Assembly: GCA_001800135.1 (NCBI GenBank) | Contig: MGUU01000010.1 | Location: 179,696 to 243,695, forward strand | DNA length: 64,000 bases | Reading direction: 5' to 3' | Origin: Elusimicrobia bacterium RIFCSPLOWO2_02_FULL_39_32 | GTDB lineage: Bacteria; Elusimicrobiota; Elusimicrobia; 2-02-FULL-39-32 | Shown here: positions 27,916 through 36,878 of the stretch, in pieces | Layout of the letters: each line of letters opens with the position of its first letter | How positions within the stretch are numbered: position 1 is the stretch's first letter | Notes under the pieces: generated by a model | What the model was told of the DNA's origin: nothing | What the model saw: only the letters and a program-made list of their open reading frames with translations | Databases searched by the model: none | Program-made: the position numbers and the translations under genes

Positions 27916-28128
27916 TTATTTTGCTGGATTTACTTTTACAACGTTAGCTGCTTTTGGTCCCTTATCAGAGTCCACAATGTCGAATTCAACAGCTTCTCCC
28001 TCAGAGAGGGATTTATAACCATCGCCTGCTATGGAAGAAAAATGCACGAATACATCTCCTGAACCATCATCTTTAGCTATGAAGCCGAATCCTTTTTGAT
28101 CGCTGAACCATTTGACTTTGCCTTTCAC
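27916..28128 (-). CDS. csp: Cold-shock domain protein
   Basis: 70 residues, one OB-fold cold-shock domain. RNP1 is KGFGFIA and RNP2 is VFVHFSSI; the opening MKGKVKWF and the ending '[11 protein letters not shown]' are standard. It binds single-stranded nucleic acid as an RNA chaperone. It starts with GTG behind AGGTGA, has its own promoter with a leader of about 58 bases, and its own terminator, so it is a single-gene unit. Confidence 0.97.
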   Translation of the reverse strand: MKGKVKWFSDQKGFGFIAKDDGSGDVFVHFSSIAGDGYKSLSEGEAVEFDIVDSDKGPKAANVVKVNPAK

Positions 28129-28193
28129 TCTTTATGTCACCTGCCTTTATCAAGTCATCTCACACGAAATGTCCCTTCGCGCTTATGGCGTGT

Positions 28194-28223
28194 ATTCTAT
28201 TATTAATTTTAGTTTAATGTCAA
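28194..28223 (-). promoter_or_regulatory. csp promoter
   Basis: Consensus TTGACA (28218-28223), 18-base spacer, TAGAAT (28194-28199) on the minus strand. It starts five bases past the ogt stop and predicts a leader of about 58 bases, long compared with other leaders in this window. Confidence 0.7.
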
Positions 28224-28227
28224 ACTT

Positions 28228-28539
28228 TTATGGCTTTCCTAAAAGCTCAAATTCTTTAGATAACAACTCCTTTTTTTTACGGTTCCCTCCTATTCCTGAA
28301 TAGCCTCCTAACGAGCCATTGGAGCAGATCACTCTATGGCAGGGAACTAAAGGCGCAAATGGATTTTTGGCAAGAGCCTGCCCAACTGCCCGGGCTGCGT
28401 TTGGACTGCCAATTCTTTTTGCAATCCAGCCATAGGTTCGGGTTTGACCCATGGGAATTTTTAGACATTCCAGCCAAACCTTTTGATAAAAAATAGGATA
28501 TTTTTTTATTTTGTTTTTAATCTTAATTGGGATTCGCAA
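28228..28539 (-). CDS. ogt: Methylated-DNA--cysteine methyltransferase (Ogt/ATL family)
   Basis: The DNA-binding and active-site domain of O6-alkylguanine transferases is clear: 'YQKVWLECLKIPMGQTRTYGWIAKRIGSPNAARAVGQALAKNP', then the acceptor cysteine in PCHRV and 'GGYSGIGGNRKKKELL'. It transfers the alkyl group from O6-alkylguanine to that cysteine. The frame is open to 28641, but that start would overlap slt by about 100 bases and encode nothing family-like. I chose TTG 28539, one base after the slt stop, giving 103 residues. Only the C-terminal domain is present, as in short Ogt/ATL-type proteins. Confidence 0.8.
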   Translation of the reverse strand: MRIPIKIKNKIKKYPIFYQKVWLECLKIPMGQTRTYGWIAKRIGSPNAARAVGQALAKNPFAPLVPCHRVICSNGSLGGYSGIGGNRKKKELLSKEFELLGKP

Positions 28540-28540
28540 T

Positions 28541-29293
28541 TTAAGGCAGGTAGGGCATATCTGTAAATACAAGTTTCCCATTTCCATCTTCAAAGGAATA
28601 GAGATTAATTCCTTTATAAGTTTTGTAGTAAAGCAAAACATTTTTTACATACCCTTGAGTTTCCTTATAAGGAGGGATGTCCCCATATTTTTTAACAGCT
28701 CCAGGGCCAGCATTATAAGCAGCCAGCGCTTTGTTTAAATCTCCATTAAAAGTTTCCAGCATGATCCTTAAATACCGGGTTCCACCTTGAATATTTTCCC
28801 ACGGGTCAAATGAATTTTTAACCCCTAGTTTTTTAGCTGTGTCTGGCATGAGCTGCATGAGCCCTTCTGCTCCTTTTTGAGAAACATCTTTAAAATTAAA
28901 GTTCGATTCCTGCTTAATCACAGCTTTTATTAGTTCTGGATCTAACTGCTGTTTGGCTGATGCAATTCGGATATAAGGCTCGTAGAGAATTGGAGAAGAG
29001 GAAGCATCCCCTTCATCTGGAACCTGTTTTTTTGTTTGGCGATTGGAAAAGAGCTCTCCTGGATCATATTCGATGTTATAAATTTTTGATTTGGGGATTG
29101 TAAGAGAACCGAAATCTAATTTAATCAGCAGAATTTCTTTTCCAGATTCATCTTTCCAGAGATCAATATCTCCTTTAATCCATTCTTCAGGGCTAAAAAA
29201 TATCTTCCCGGGTTTTGCGTGTAAGTTGTGACTTTGGAAAAGGAGCAGGATGGAGAAACATAATGAAATAAATAGCGATTTTTTTAGTTTCAT
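28541..29293 (-). CDS. Lytic transglycosylase (SLT family)
   Basis: 250 residues from ATG 29293. Signal peptide at about 1-25 (ends 'SHNLHA'), a short unknown segment ('SLTIPKSKIYNIEYDPGELF'), then an SLT domain with catalytic Glu in 'IKQESNFN', 'GAEGLMQLMPDTAKKLG' and 'AAYNAGPGAVKKY'. It cleaves peptidoglycan to 1,6-anhydro muropeptides in the periplasm. The C-terminal 'LYSFEDGNGKLVFTDMPYLP' resembles a DUF4124-like tail, which repeats as a theme in such proteins. The promoter sits almost on the start codon. Confidence 0.92.
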   Translation of the reverse strand: MKLKKSLFISLCFSILLLFQSHNLHAKPGKIFFSPEEWIKGDIDLWKDESGKEILLIKLDFGSLTIPKSKIYNIEYDPGELFSNRQTKKQVPDEGDASSSPILYEPYIRIASAKQQLDPELIKAVIKQESNFNFKDVSQKGAEGLMQLMPDTAKKLGVKNSFDPWENIQGGTRYLRIMLETFNGDLNKALAAYNAGPGAVKKYGDIPPYKETQGYVKNVLLYYKTYKGINLYSFEDGNGKLVFTDMPYLP

Positions 29294-29306
29294 ATAGAAC
29301 AATTAA

Positions 29307-29335
29307 AGTCTAACAGACATTTCCAATAAAATCAA
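29307..29335 (-). promoter_or_regulatory. Candidate slt promoter
   Basis: TTGATT (29330-29335), 17-base spacer, TAGACT (29307-29312). The ATG at 29293 is 13 bases after the -10 box, so the leader would be only about 6 bases. Confidence 0.4.
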
Positions 29336-29366
29336 TAGAAAATTTTGGTTTGTAAAAATTTATGAG

Positions 29367-30710
29367 CTATTTAAGAGAAATTTTTTTAAAACGTTGACGA
29401 TGAAAGGTGATAGCAAAGCGGTGGGCTTCATCCCTAATCCATTGTAAAATATGAAGGGCAGTTGAGTCTAACGGCAGTTGAATAGGTTGAGGACGGTTGG
29501 GCAGAAAGATTTCCTCATTTTTTTTAGCCAGAGAAACCACTGGCACTTTTTGTAAGCGCTTATCGTGGATGTTGTTTATGGCTTCCAAGCCGCTAGAAAG
29601 TTGGCCTTTTCCCCCATCAATTAAAATTAGATCTGGAAGGTTTTTCCCCTCTTTAAGTACTCGCTTGTAACGCCGTTCCACTACTTCCCGTATCATGGCA
29701 AAATCATTTGGACCTTTTACAGTTTTGATTTTAAATTTTCGATAATCTGATTTTAAAGGTTTCCCTTTTTCAAAAACCACTAAGGAAGCCACGGGTTCCT
29801 GGCCCTGAATATTTGAGATGTCAAAGGCTTCAATGCGGATTGGCGGGATTTTAAGCCCAAGAGATTTTTGCAGTTCTCTTAAAGAGCGGGTGATTTTTAT
29901 TTCTTTTGAGATATTCTCCTGATCTATTTTTTTAACAGTTACTTTTTGAAAGATATAATGAATGGCATGAATCTGATCCCTTAGTTTTGCCGCTTCTTCA
30001 AAATGGAGCAACTGACTTAATTTTTTCATATTTTTTTCTAGTTTTTCTTTTAAAAAAATCAGCCTTCCTTCAAAAAAAAGTTTTACTTTTTCCGCAATCT
30101 TTCCATAATTTTTTTTTGAGATCCTGCCAACGCAGGGCGCTGGGCATTCTCCTGTATGGAGGTAAATGCAAGATTGAACTTTTTTATAGAGGTTTGGATT
30201 ACTGTTTTGAAGCCCACCTTTTTTTAAAATCTCATCTTCCACAAAATCAAAGTTGCAGGGCCTTAAAGGAAACATTTTTTTTCTCCATAAAGAATGGATC
30301 AGTTTTTTAATCAGATTGACCTGGGGGTAGGGTCCAAAATATTTTGCTCCATCTTTTTTTTTGCTTCTTGTAAAGAATAAACGGGGATAGTCTTCATTCA
30401 GAGTGAGTTTAAGGTAAGGATAAGACTTGTCATCCCGCCAGAGCGTGTTGTAAAAAGGCTGGTTTTGACGGATCAGTTTTTGTTCCAATAAAAGGGATTC
30501 TTGCTCAGAATTGGTTGGGATATAATCAATCCGCATTATTAATGGAACTAGGAGCTTAATTTTTGGAGAAAGCTGATTTTTTTGAAAATAGGAGGAAACT
30601 CTTTTTTGAAGATTTTTAGCTTTGCCAATGTAAAGGATTTTTGCCTTGGCATCCTTCATTAAATAGACCCCTGGAGTTTGGGGTAAAAAGGAGAGATTTT
30701 TATTCGTCAA
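29367..30710 (-). CDS. uvrC: Excinuclease ABC subunit C, short form without HhH domain
   Basis: 447 residues, against about 560-610 in usual UvrC. The GIY-YIG nuclease (about 8-90, 'GVYLMKDAKAKILYIGKAKNL'), the UVR helical pair (about 195-230) and the RNase H-like nuclease with 'IEAFDISNIQG', 'LILIDGGKGQL' and 'RDEAHRFAITFHR' are all intact. The protein stops shortly after the last block, so the C-terminal (HhH)2 DNA-binding domain is missing. Only 73 bases separate it from slt, and they encode no HhH remnant. It makes the dual incisions with UvrA/UvrB. Its start overlaps the murJ stop by 11 bases. Confidence 0.92.
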   Translation of the reverse strand: MTNKNLSFLPQTPGVYLMKDAKAKILYIGKAKNLQKRVSSYFQKNQLSPKIKLLVPLIMRIDYIPTNSEQESLLLEQKLIRQNQPFYNTLWRDDKSYPYLKLTLNEDYPRLFFTRSKKKDGAKYFGPYPQVNLIKKLIHSLWRKKMFPLRPCNFDFVEDEILKKGGLQNSNPNLYKKVQSCIYLHTGECPAPCVGRISKKNYGKIAEKVKLFFEGRLIFLKEKLEKNMKKLSQLLHFEEAAKLRDQIHAIHYIFQKVTVKKIDQENISKEIKITRSLRELQKSLGLKIPPIRIEAFDISNIQGQEPVASLVVFEKGKPLKSDYRKFKIKTVKGPNDFAMIREVVERRYKRVLKEGKNLPDLILIDGGKGQLSSGLEAINNIHDKRLQKVPVVSLAKKNEEIFLPNRPQPIQLPLDSTALHILQWIRDEAHRFAITFHRQRFKKISLK

Positions 30711-32328
30711 GATCCGATGGGTTGGCTTGCTGCCCTATCATGATTGAGATTAATTTTTGTTCTTCCATCTTTAAAGATTTTGCGCAAATTAAATAGAGTA
30801 AAGAACCTCCGGCAACTCCCAAGACCACCAGACCTCCTATTCCAATCCAAGGTTCCAAGAAATAAATCAGATAAAGATAAATTAACATGATTCCTGAACA
30901 AACAAAAGTTTTTAAAAGAGTATCGCTTAGCTTTCTTGACCCGGAGTTTTCCAGAACTTCCCCAACTTTTTTTAAACGCGCTTGCAGCAAAAGATATAGC
31001 CAGATGACGTTTACCCAGGAAGAGATAGAGGTTGCTAACGCAAGCCCGCCAACGCCTAAGGGTTCCATTAAGATAATGTTAAGGCAAATATTTAAGGTGA
31101 CACAGGAGATCGCAATTTTAACTGGGATTTTAGGCTCCTGGAAAGCGTAAAAGGTATTGGCTAAAATTTTTATAGCAGAGTAAGCCACTAACCCTAAGGC
31201 ATAACCTTGCAGCGCCTGCACAGTTAAAGAAGTAGAAAGAGCTGTAAATTTTCCATGCTCAAAAAGAAGAGAAACAATAGGACGGGCTAAAACAGCTAAA
31301 CCCAAGGAAGCAGGCAGGACAACAAATATCACTGTCCTTAAGGATTCATTCACAGTGGCGCTCAATTTTTTGTAATTATTTTCAGCGGTATGATCTGAAA
31401 GCATGGGCAAAGATACGCTTGCAATAGCCACTCCAAAAAGAGCTAGGGGCAGTTGCATTAAACGATTAGAGTTATAAAGAGCGGTCACTGAGCCTTCAAC
31501 CAAAAGCGTTGCGCAGATAGAATTAACAAAAGCGCTTAACTTATCCGCTGAAAGACCGATGAGAGAAGGGAGCATCAGTTTTCTTACCCTCATCACATCA
31601 GGATGCTTTAAGTGAAAATTGAATTTTAAAGAAAAATTTTCTTTATAAAGAAGAGGGAGTTGAATAAGAAAATGGCCTACTCCTCCTAAAACCACGGCTA
31701 TGGATAAGCCAATGATTTGCGACTCAAGACTTAAATGAGGTAAATAATAAATAGTTAATGGGAGGATGAGGATAAGATAACTGATTTCCGCTACCGAGAG
31801 CATGGACGGCGCAAGCGCAGGCAAAAAGAAATGTTTTAAGGTATTTAAAATAGCGCTGACCAATGCTGCCAATGAAATAAAAAGAAAAAAAGGAAACGTC
31901 CATCGGGTGAGGGAAACCGTCATATTAAATTTTGAGGGAAAAGAGACGAACCCAGGAGCGATCCATTGGGTAATGATTGGGGCAAAATAGATTCCTAAAC
32001 TGGTCAGTAGAACTAAGAGTATAAAAAGATGGGTAAATAGAGCGTTCAAAAATTTTTGAACCTCTTCTTTTGATTTTTCTTTTAAAGATTTGGAAAAGAC
32101 GGGTATAAAAGAAGAGGAGAGAGCCCCTTCTCCTAAGACAGTGCGAAAGAAATTGGATATTCTAAACGCAGTATAGAAACTGTCTGTGATTTGACCTCCC
32201 CCAAAATAATAGGCTACGGAAGCGTCCCGAACATAACCTAAGATTCTGGAAAAAAGAGTTGCAAGGGAAAATTTTCTAATCCGTTTTGCAAAGTTATAGG
32301 AAGATTGACTTATCTCTAATTTTCTCAT
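30700..32328 (-). CDS. murJ: Lipid II flippase MurJ
   Basis: 542 residues, about 14 membrane helices, MATE-like MVF superfamily. The N-terminal 'FSLATLFSRILGYVRDASVAYYFG' and 'LGEGALSSSFIPVFS' are MurJ signatures. It moves lipid II across the inner membrane for peptidoglycan synthesis. Its start is only 13 bases from the divergent rpsT start, so its promoter must lie inside rpsT or overlap the rpsT promoter. Confidence 0.96.
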   Translation of the reverse strand: MRKLEISQSSYNFAKRIRKFSLATLFSRILGYVRDASVAYYFGGGQITDSFYTAFRISNFFRTVLGEGALSSSFIPVFSKSLKEKSKEEVQKFLNALFTHLFILLVLLTSLGIYFAPIITQWIAPGFVSFPSKFNMTVSLTRWTFPFFLFISLAALVSAILNTLKHFFLPALAPSMLSVAEISYLILILPLTIYYLPHLSLESQIIGLSIAVVLGGVGHFLIQLPLLYKENFSLKFNFHLKHPDVMRVRKLMLPSLIGLSADKLSAFVNSICATLLVEGSVTALYNSNRLMQLPLALFGVAIASVSLPMLSDHTAENNYKKLSATVNESLRTVIFVVLPASLGLAVLARPIVSLLFEHGKFTALSTSLTVQALQGYALGLVAYSAIKILANTFYAFQEPKIPVKIAISCVTLNICLNIILMEPLGVGGLALATSISSWVNVIWLYLLLQARLKKVGEVLENSGSRKLSDTLLKTFVCSGIMLIYLYLIYFLEPWIGIGGLVVLGVAGGSLLYLICAKSLKMEEQKLISIMIGQQANPSDLDE

Positions 32329-32333
32329 ATAAT
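32305..32333 (+). promoter_or_regulatory. rpsT promoter, leaderless type
   Basis: TTGACT (32305-32310), 17-base spacer, consensus TATAAT (32328-32333). The rpsT ATG is at 32342, eight bases after the -10 box, with no SD. Transcription should start at or within three bases of the start codon. The promoter lies within the murJ 5' coding end. Confidence 0.75.
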
Positions 32334-32341
32334 TATTTTTT

Positions 32342-32632
32342 ATGGCAAAGCTTAAAACCGGACGTCATACATCAGCAATTAAAGAATTCCGCAAGGCAGT
32401 AAGAAGGACATCTGCCAACCGCGCGTTAAAAAAGAAAATTCGCAATCTGGCAAAGAATGTGGAAATTGCAATCACAAATAAAAACAGCGATGAGGCGAAA
32501 AAAATATTGCCAGAATGTTTTTCAGCATGGGATAAGGCTGCAAAGGTTGGTTTGATTCATAAAAACGCAGCCTCTAGGAAAAAGGCTCAACTCTCCTATA
32601 AAATAAGCCAGGTTGCTTCTAAAGCAGCTTAA
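32342..32632 (+). CDS. rpsT: 30S ribosomal protein S20
   Basis: 96 residues, lysine/alanine-rich helices. 'KTGRHTSAIKEFRKAVRRTSANRALKKKIRN' and 'GLIHKNAASRKKAQLSYK' match S20, which binds 16S rRNA early in 30S assembly. It is a single-gene unit on the plus strand, with a promoter placed for a leaderless mRNA and an AT-rich hairpin behind it. The leaderless form would leave no 5' leader for autoregulation as in E. coli. Confidence 0.95.
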   Translation: MAKLKTGRHTSAIKEFRKAVRRTSANRALKKKIRNLAKNVEIAITNKNSDEAKKILPECFSAWDKAAKVGLIHKNAASRKKAQLSYKISQVASKAA

Positions 32633-32679
32633 AAAACACAATCTCAAAGTCAATTCTTTTTTTAAAAGGTTCATAAGAG

Positions 32680-32704
32680 AAAAATTTTCTTATAGAAAAT
32701 TTTT
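32680..32704. terminator. Bidirectional AT-rich hairpin between rpsT and holA
   Basis: AAAAATTTTCT (32680-32690), loop TAT, AGAAAATTTTT (32694-32704): a perfect 11-bp stem between convergent genes. It is weak in GC but symmetrical, with T-rich flanks on both sides, so it could end both transcripts. Confidence 0.5.
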
Positions 32705-32706
32705 TA

Positions 32707-33636
32707 TTATATTAATTCTTTGCAAGAGAGCAGCAGCTGCTCAAAAATACCAGATTCTATTTCTTCCCCTGTTTTTAGTTTAAGATCTGTTTGTTTTATT
32801 TTTCTTAAGAAGCGCAGAGATTTTCTTAAATTTGTTTTCTTAAGATGAGCTCTCGCCCCTTGTGCTATTTGGTGGAGGATTCTGATGGGCTCTTCTTTTT
32901 GATCCAAACATTGTTCCAATAGCCATCCTGCTTTTTTAAGTTCTCCTTTTTCCAGCAAATTTTTAAGTTCCCAGATCATCTCATTTTTCTTAAAGCTTAA
33001 AGTTTTTTTTATATCTTCAACTTCGATCTTATTTTTATCAAAAGAGTAAAGAGCGGCTTTTTCAATTTCTGATTTTAGTTCTAAAAGAGATTCCCCTCCC
33101 TTTTCAGAAAGTAATTGAGAGGCTTCAAGAGAGATTTGCATCCCAAGTTTCTCAGTTTCTTGTTTTATCCATTCTTGCCTTTTATTTTTAAAAAGTTTCC
33201 AGCATGTAACTACCATTCCATTTACAGAGATTCCTTCTATCCATTCACAATTTAGAATTTGAGAATTCAGCTTAGATTGGTGCAAGAGGGTTAAACAGGT
33301 GTTAGGGTTAGGGGATTTGGAATACTCTTTGACAGCGTTTTTTGTTGATTGGGAAGATTTTTCAAAATGGCTCACCAGTACCAGTTTTTTTTTGGAGTGA
33401 AGAGGGAGGGTGCTGCAGGAGTCAAACATTTTTTGTCCATCATCTTTTCCCCCATCTAATTTTTCAAAATTAAATTCAAGACTTTCATTGCCATTAGAGC
33501 TAAAGAATTTTTTTTCCGTAGCTTTCATGCATTCTTCAATCAAGGTCTCTTCTTCACCTATAAAGAGTAAAATGGAAGGAAGGTCTGGTAAATTTTTTAA
33601 TGTTTTGAAGAATTGAGAAGAATCTATGGATGGCAT
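32707..33636 (-). CDS. holA: DNA polymerase III delta subunit
   Basis: 309 residues. The N-terminal 'SILLFIGEEETLIEECM' stands for the degenerate P-loop, followed by the AAA-like middle and a helical C-terminal collar domain ('LLEQCLDQKEEPIRILHQIAQGARAHLKK'). Delta opens the sliding clamp within the clamp loader. The order leuS-lptE-holA is the same as in E. coli, which strongly supports both lptE and holA. Confidence 0.88.
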   Translation of the reverse strand: MPSIDSSQFFKTLKNLPDLPSILLFIGEEETLIEECMKATEKKFFSSNGNESLEFNFEKLDGGKDDGQKMFDSCSTLPLHSKKKLVLVSHFEKSSQSTKNAVKEYSKSPNPNTCLTLLHQSKLNSQILNCEWIEGISVNGMVVTCWKLFKNKRQEWIKQETEKLGMQISLEASQLLSEKGGESLLELKSEIEKAALYSFDKNKIEVEDIKKTLSFKKNEMIWELKNLLEKGELKKAGWLLEQCLDQKEEPIRILHQIAQGARAHLKKTNLRKSLRFLRKIKQTDLKLKTGEEIESGIFEQLLLSCKELI

Positions 33637-33650
33637 GCCGGGCTTTAAAA

Positions 33651-34250
33651 TTATGGTTTTATCTCTTTTTTGCCCGCAGGTCCAGATACAGGCGCTTTAC
33701 GACCCAGTTCTCCTGTCACAGAGCCAAAACCTTCTATGGTGCGTTTATAAATATCTCTGGAAAGTTTATCCCAGACAATTTCCCTGGCCTGTTCTTCTGT
33801 AATCCCAGAAGCGCTAGTTTCTACAAAATAGCGGTGAATGGCTTGCAAATTAGGTTCTGACCAGATGATTTTATCTTCAACTTTATCCCAAAAATAGATA
33901 TTGACCAAAACCCAAAGCTTTCTTTCTTGCGCCACCAAATTCTCATCGTAGGAGACCGGTTGATTAATATAACGGTTAATCACAGCGATTAAAATTCCAT
34001 CCGCATCCTCTTCTTTTACTAAAGGATACGTTCCCCCTCTGGTAAATTCTTCTTGTAATCTTAAAGTTAATTTATCTTCCAAACCAAAGAATGCAGTGTC
34101 ATTTTTTATTGGCCTTAAGCCAATTTTTTTAATATGTTGAGGCAAGAGAATCGTGGATGGAGTGTAGGCATAAGGGCAGCCAGTTAAGACGACTAAACTA
34201 AAAAAACCGGAACAAAATAAAAGCAAATAGAATAGGTTTATTTTTTTCAT
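33651..34250 (-). CDS. lptE: LPS-assembly lipoprotein LptE
   Basis: 199 residues. A lipoprotein signal ends at lipobox LTGC with C25, followed by a short domain 'IKKIGLRPIKNDTAFFGLEDKLTLRLQEEF' typical of the LptE/RlpB alpha-beta fold. LptE plugs the LptD outer-membrane barrel that inserts LPS. It overlaps the leuS stop by four bases (ATGA). It is the main evidence in the window for an LPS-type outer membrane. LptD itself is outside the window. Confidence 0.85.
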   Translation of the reverse strand: MKKINLFYLLLFCSGFFSLVVLTGCPYAYTPSTILLPQHIKKIGLRPIKNDTAFFGLEDKLTLRLQEEFTRGGTYPLVKEEDADGILIAVINRYINQPVSYDENLVAQERKLWVLVNIYFWDKVEDKIIWSEPNLQAIHRYFVETSASGITEEQAREIVWDKLSRDIYKRTIEGFGSVTGELGRKAPVSGPAGKKEIKP

Positions 34251-36868
34251 TTTTTTACCTCAACTTTTTTCTTTTCTTCACTGATAAAATTGATGATTTT
34301 TCCAGGCACAAATTTATAATTTTTAAAAAAAGCGCTTTCCATTTTCGGTAAGTTTTGAATTTTATTTTCCAAAGCAGGTATGGCCAAAGCTAAAACTTTT
34401 TCAACTTTTAATCCATCTTCTGCGGGTAAAGCAATTTTTGTTCGAATTTTTCCATTGAGCTGGATCACAATTTCTGTGGTTTTATCTTCTACTAAAGAAT
34501 CGCTATATTTTGGATAGAGTTGTAGAGAAAGCGCTTCTTCATTTGGAAATAAATTTTCCCAAATCTCAGAGCTTAAATGGGGAGAGAAAGGGAAAAGAAG
34601 TAAAAGCAGAGTTTTAAAAGCAGCGATGGAAGATGGATCTCCTAAATTAGGAACACTAGACAAACTATTTAAAAGTTCCATAAGAGCTGCAATGGCTGTA
34701 TTAAATTGAAAGTCCCTCTCAATATCATCTTCTACCTTTTTTATGGTCTGGTGCGTTTTTCTTTCCAGTTGGTTGGTTTGATCTGGGAGTTGGGCTGTCT
34801 CTCTACCTTCTATTTTTTCCAGTGAAGCAGGAGGGAATTCTTTTTTTAAAGAGGACTCTTTATTTTTCATCTCCTCACTGATTTTTCCAGCTAACCTCCA
34901 GATTCTATTTAAGAACCTAAAGGCTCCCTGCACCCCTTCCTCTGACCATTCTAATTGATTTTTAGGAGGAGAAGCGAATAGAATAAAAAGTCGGGCTGTA
35001 TCAGCTCCGAATGCTTGCACCATTTCCTCCACTGCAACAATGTTCCCTTTAGATTTAGACATGGCAGAGCCCCCAAGCGTGACCATGCCTTGGGTCAAAA
35101 GTTTCTCAAAGGGCTCTTCATTTTCAACCAAACCTAAATCTTTTAACACTTTGTAAAAGAAGCGAGAATAGACCAAGTGCATGCAGGCATGTTCTATGCC
35201 GCCAATATATTGATCAATCGGCGCCCATGCTTTTACTTTATTTTTATCAAAAGCGTTTTTTTCATTTTGAGGATCGCAATAACGTAAATAGTACCAAGAA
35301 GAGTCTATAAAAGTATCCATGGTATCTGTTTCTCTTTTTGCCTCTTTTTTACATTTTGGACATTGGGTTTTAAAAAAACTTTCCACTTGAGCTAAAGGAG
35401 ATCCTCCTCCGAATTCTGTAACAGGGGTGGTCTTATCTTTCCATTGAAATTGTTCAGGAAGAGATACGGGTAAATCTTTTTCTTCTACAGGGACGATTCC
35501 GCAGTCTGGGCAGAGTATCATGGGTATGGGGGTTCCCCAGTAGCGCTGCCGGCTGATCAACCAATCTCTTAATCTGTAAAGTACAGCTTTTTTTCCGAAA
35601 TTTTTCTTTTCCAGCCATTCAGTTATTTTTTCTCTGCCTTCCGATGAATTCATTCCATTAAAAATTCCAGAATGGATCATCTCCCCATCTCCTTCATAAA
35701 CAGCTTGCAAAGAACTTTGTTTAGGCTCTGGATTTTTAATAACTTCCACAATTTTTAAACCAAATTTTTTGGCAAATTCAAAATCTCTTTGGTCATGGGC
35801 AGGAACTGACATGATCGCTCCTGTGCCATAATCCGCTAAAACATAATCCGCAATCCAGATAGGGAGTTTAGATTCATTTACTGGATTAATTGCAAAAAAG
35901 CCAGTATGGATTCCTGTTTTTTCCCTGTTTTGAGATGTCCTTTCAATTTTGGATCTCATTTTAGCTTGCTCACAATATGCTTTAAGCGCTTGAGAAGTTT
36001 TCTCATCCCCTTTTTCTTTTAATATTTTTTGAAAGTTTTCAACCAGCTTATGTTCTGGACTTAAGACTAGGAAAGTTGAGCCATAAAGAGTATCTGGACG
36101 GGTTGTAAAAATTTTTATTGAACTTAAAAATTGATGGTCTAGCTCCATCTTAAACTCTACTTCTGCTCCAACTGATTTTCCTATCCAATTTTTTTGCATC
36201 AAAATCACTTCATCCGGCCATTTGCCTTCCAAGAGTTTTAGATCTGCCAGTAATTTTTCCGCGTAATCTGTAATTTTTAAGTACCACTGCTCCAGCTCTT
36301 TTTGATTTACAGGGGTGTGGCACCTCCAGCAAGCTCCTTCATGCACCTGTTCATTGGCTAAGACTGTTTGACATTTTAAGCACCAGTTGACAAAGGATTT
36401 TTTTCTTAAAACAAGCCCTTTTTTAAACATTTCAATAAAAAACCACTGGTTCCAGCGATAGTATTCCGGATCACAAGTGGCAAATTCCCTGGTCCAATCA
36501 TAAGAGATTCCTAAAGATTGGATATCTTGTTTCATGTCTTTAATATTGTTTTTAGTCCATTCTTTTGGCGCGATTCCATGCTCAATCGCCGCGTTTTCCG
36601 CTGGCAAGCCAAAAGCATCCCAGCCTAAGGGGTGAAGCACATTGAACCCTTTCATTTTTTTATAGCGCGCAATCACGTCTCCTATGCAATAGTTGCGCGC
36701 ATGGCCCATATGGATTTTTCCAGAAGGATAAGGAAACATGACCAGACAATAAAATTTTTTTTGCAGCAGGTTAGAGGATGGTTCTTTGGTTAAGAATGTT
36801 CCATTTTCTTGCCAAATTTTTTGCCACTTTTTTTCAATATTTTTGAAGTCATAGCTCTTAGTTTGCAT
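34247..36868 (-). CDS. leuS: Leucyl-tRNA synthetase
   Basis: 873 residues from ATG 36868 (MQTKSYDFKNIEKKWQ, the usual LeuS opening). The frame is open to a TTG at 36907, but that would lie on the -35 box of the promoter. The class I core shows 'YPSGKIHMGHARNY' (HIGH) and 'GSAMSKSKGN' (KMSKS); the CP1 editing domain has 'TTRPDTLYGSTFLVLSPEH'. A zinc-like 'CLKCQTVLANEQVHEGACWRC' knuckle is present. It charges tRNA-Leu. The ATG is 10 bases after a TAGAAT box and has no SD. Confidence 0.97.
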   Translation of the reverse strand: MQTKSYDFKNIEKKWQKIWQENGTFLTKEPSSNLLQKKFYCLVMFPYPSGKIHMGHARNYCIGDVIARYKKMKGFNVLHPLGWDAFGLPAENAAIEHGIAPKEWTKNNIKDMKQDIQSLGISYDWTREFATCDPEYYRWNQWFFIEMFKKGLVLRKKSFVNWCLKCQTVLANEQVHEGACWRCHTPVNQKELEQWYLKITDYAEKLLADLKLLEGKWPDEVILMQKNWIGKSVGAEVEFKMELDHQFLSSIKIFTTRPDTLYGSTFLVLSPEHKLVENFQKILKEKGDEKTSQALKAYCEQAKMRSKIERTSQNREKTGIHTGFFAINPVNESKLPIWIADYVLADYGTGAIMSVPAHDQRDFEFAKKFGLKIVEVIKNPEPKQSSLQAVYEGDGEMIHSGIFNGMNSSEGREKITEWLEKKNFGKKAVLYRLRDWLISRQRYWGTPIPMILCPDCGIVPVEEKDLPVSLPEQFQWKDKTTPVTEFGGGSPLAQVESFFKTQCPKCKKEAKRETDTMDTFIDSSWYYLRYCDPQNEKNAFDKNKVKAWAPIDQYIGGIEHACMHLVYSRFFYKVLKDLGLVENEEPFEKLLTQGMVTLGGSAMSKSKGNIVAVEEMVQAFGADTARLFILFASPPKNQLEWSEEGVQGAFRFLNRIWRLAGKISEEMKNKESSLKKEFPPASLEKIEGRETAQLPDQTNQLERKTHQTIKKVEDDIERDFQFNTAIAALMELLNSLSSVPNLGDPSSIAAFKTLLLLLFPFSPHLSSEIWENLFPNEEALSLQLYPKYSDSLVEDKTTEIVIQLNGKIRTKIALPAEDGLKVEKVLALAIPALENKIQNLPKMESAFFKNYKFVPGKIINFISEEKKKVEVKK

Positions 36869-36878
36869 AAGTTTTTTT

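Noticed and set aside
28905..28925. GTTCGATTCC, another tRNA-like T-arm
   Set aside because: Inside the slt catalytic domain; no cloverleaf around it.
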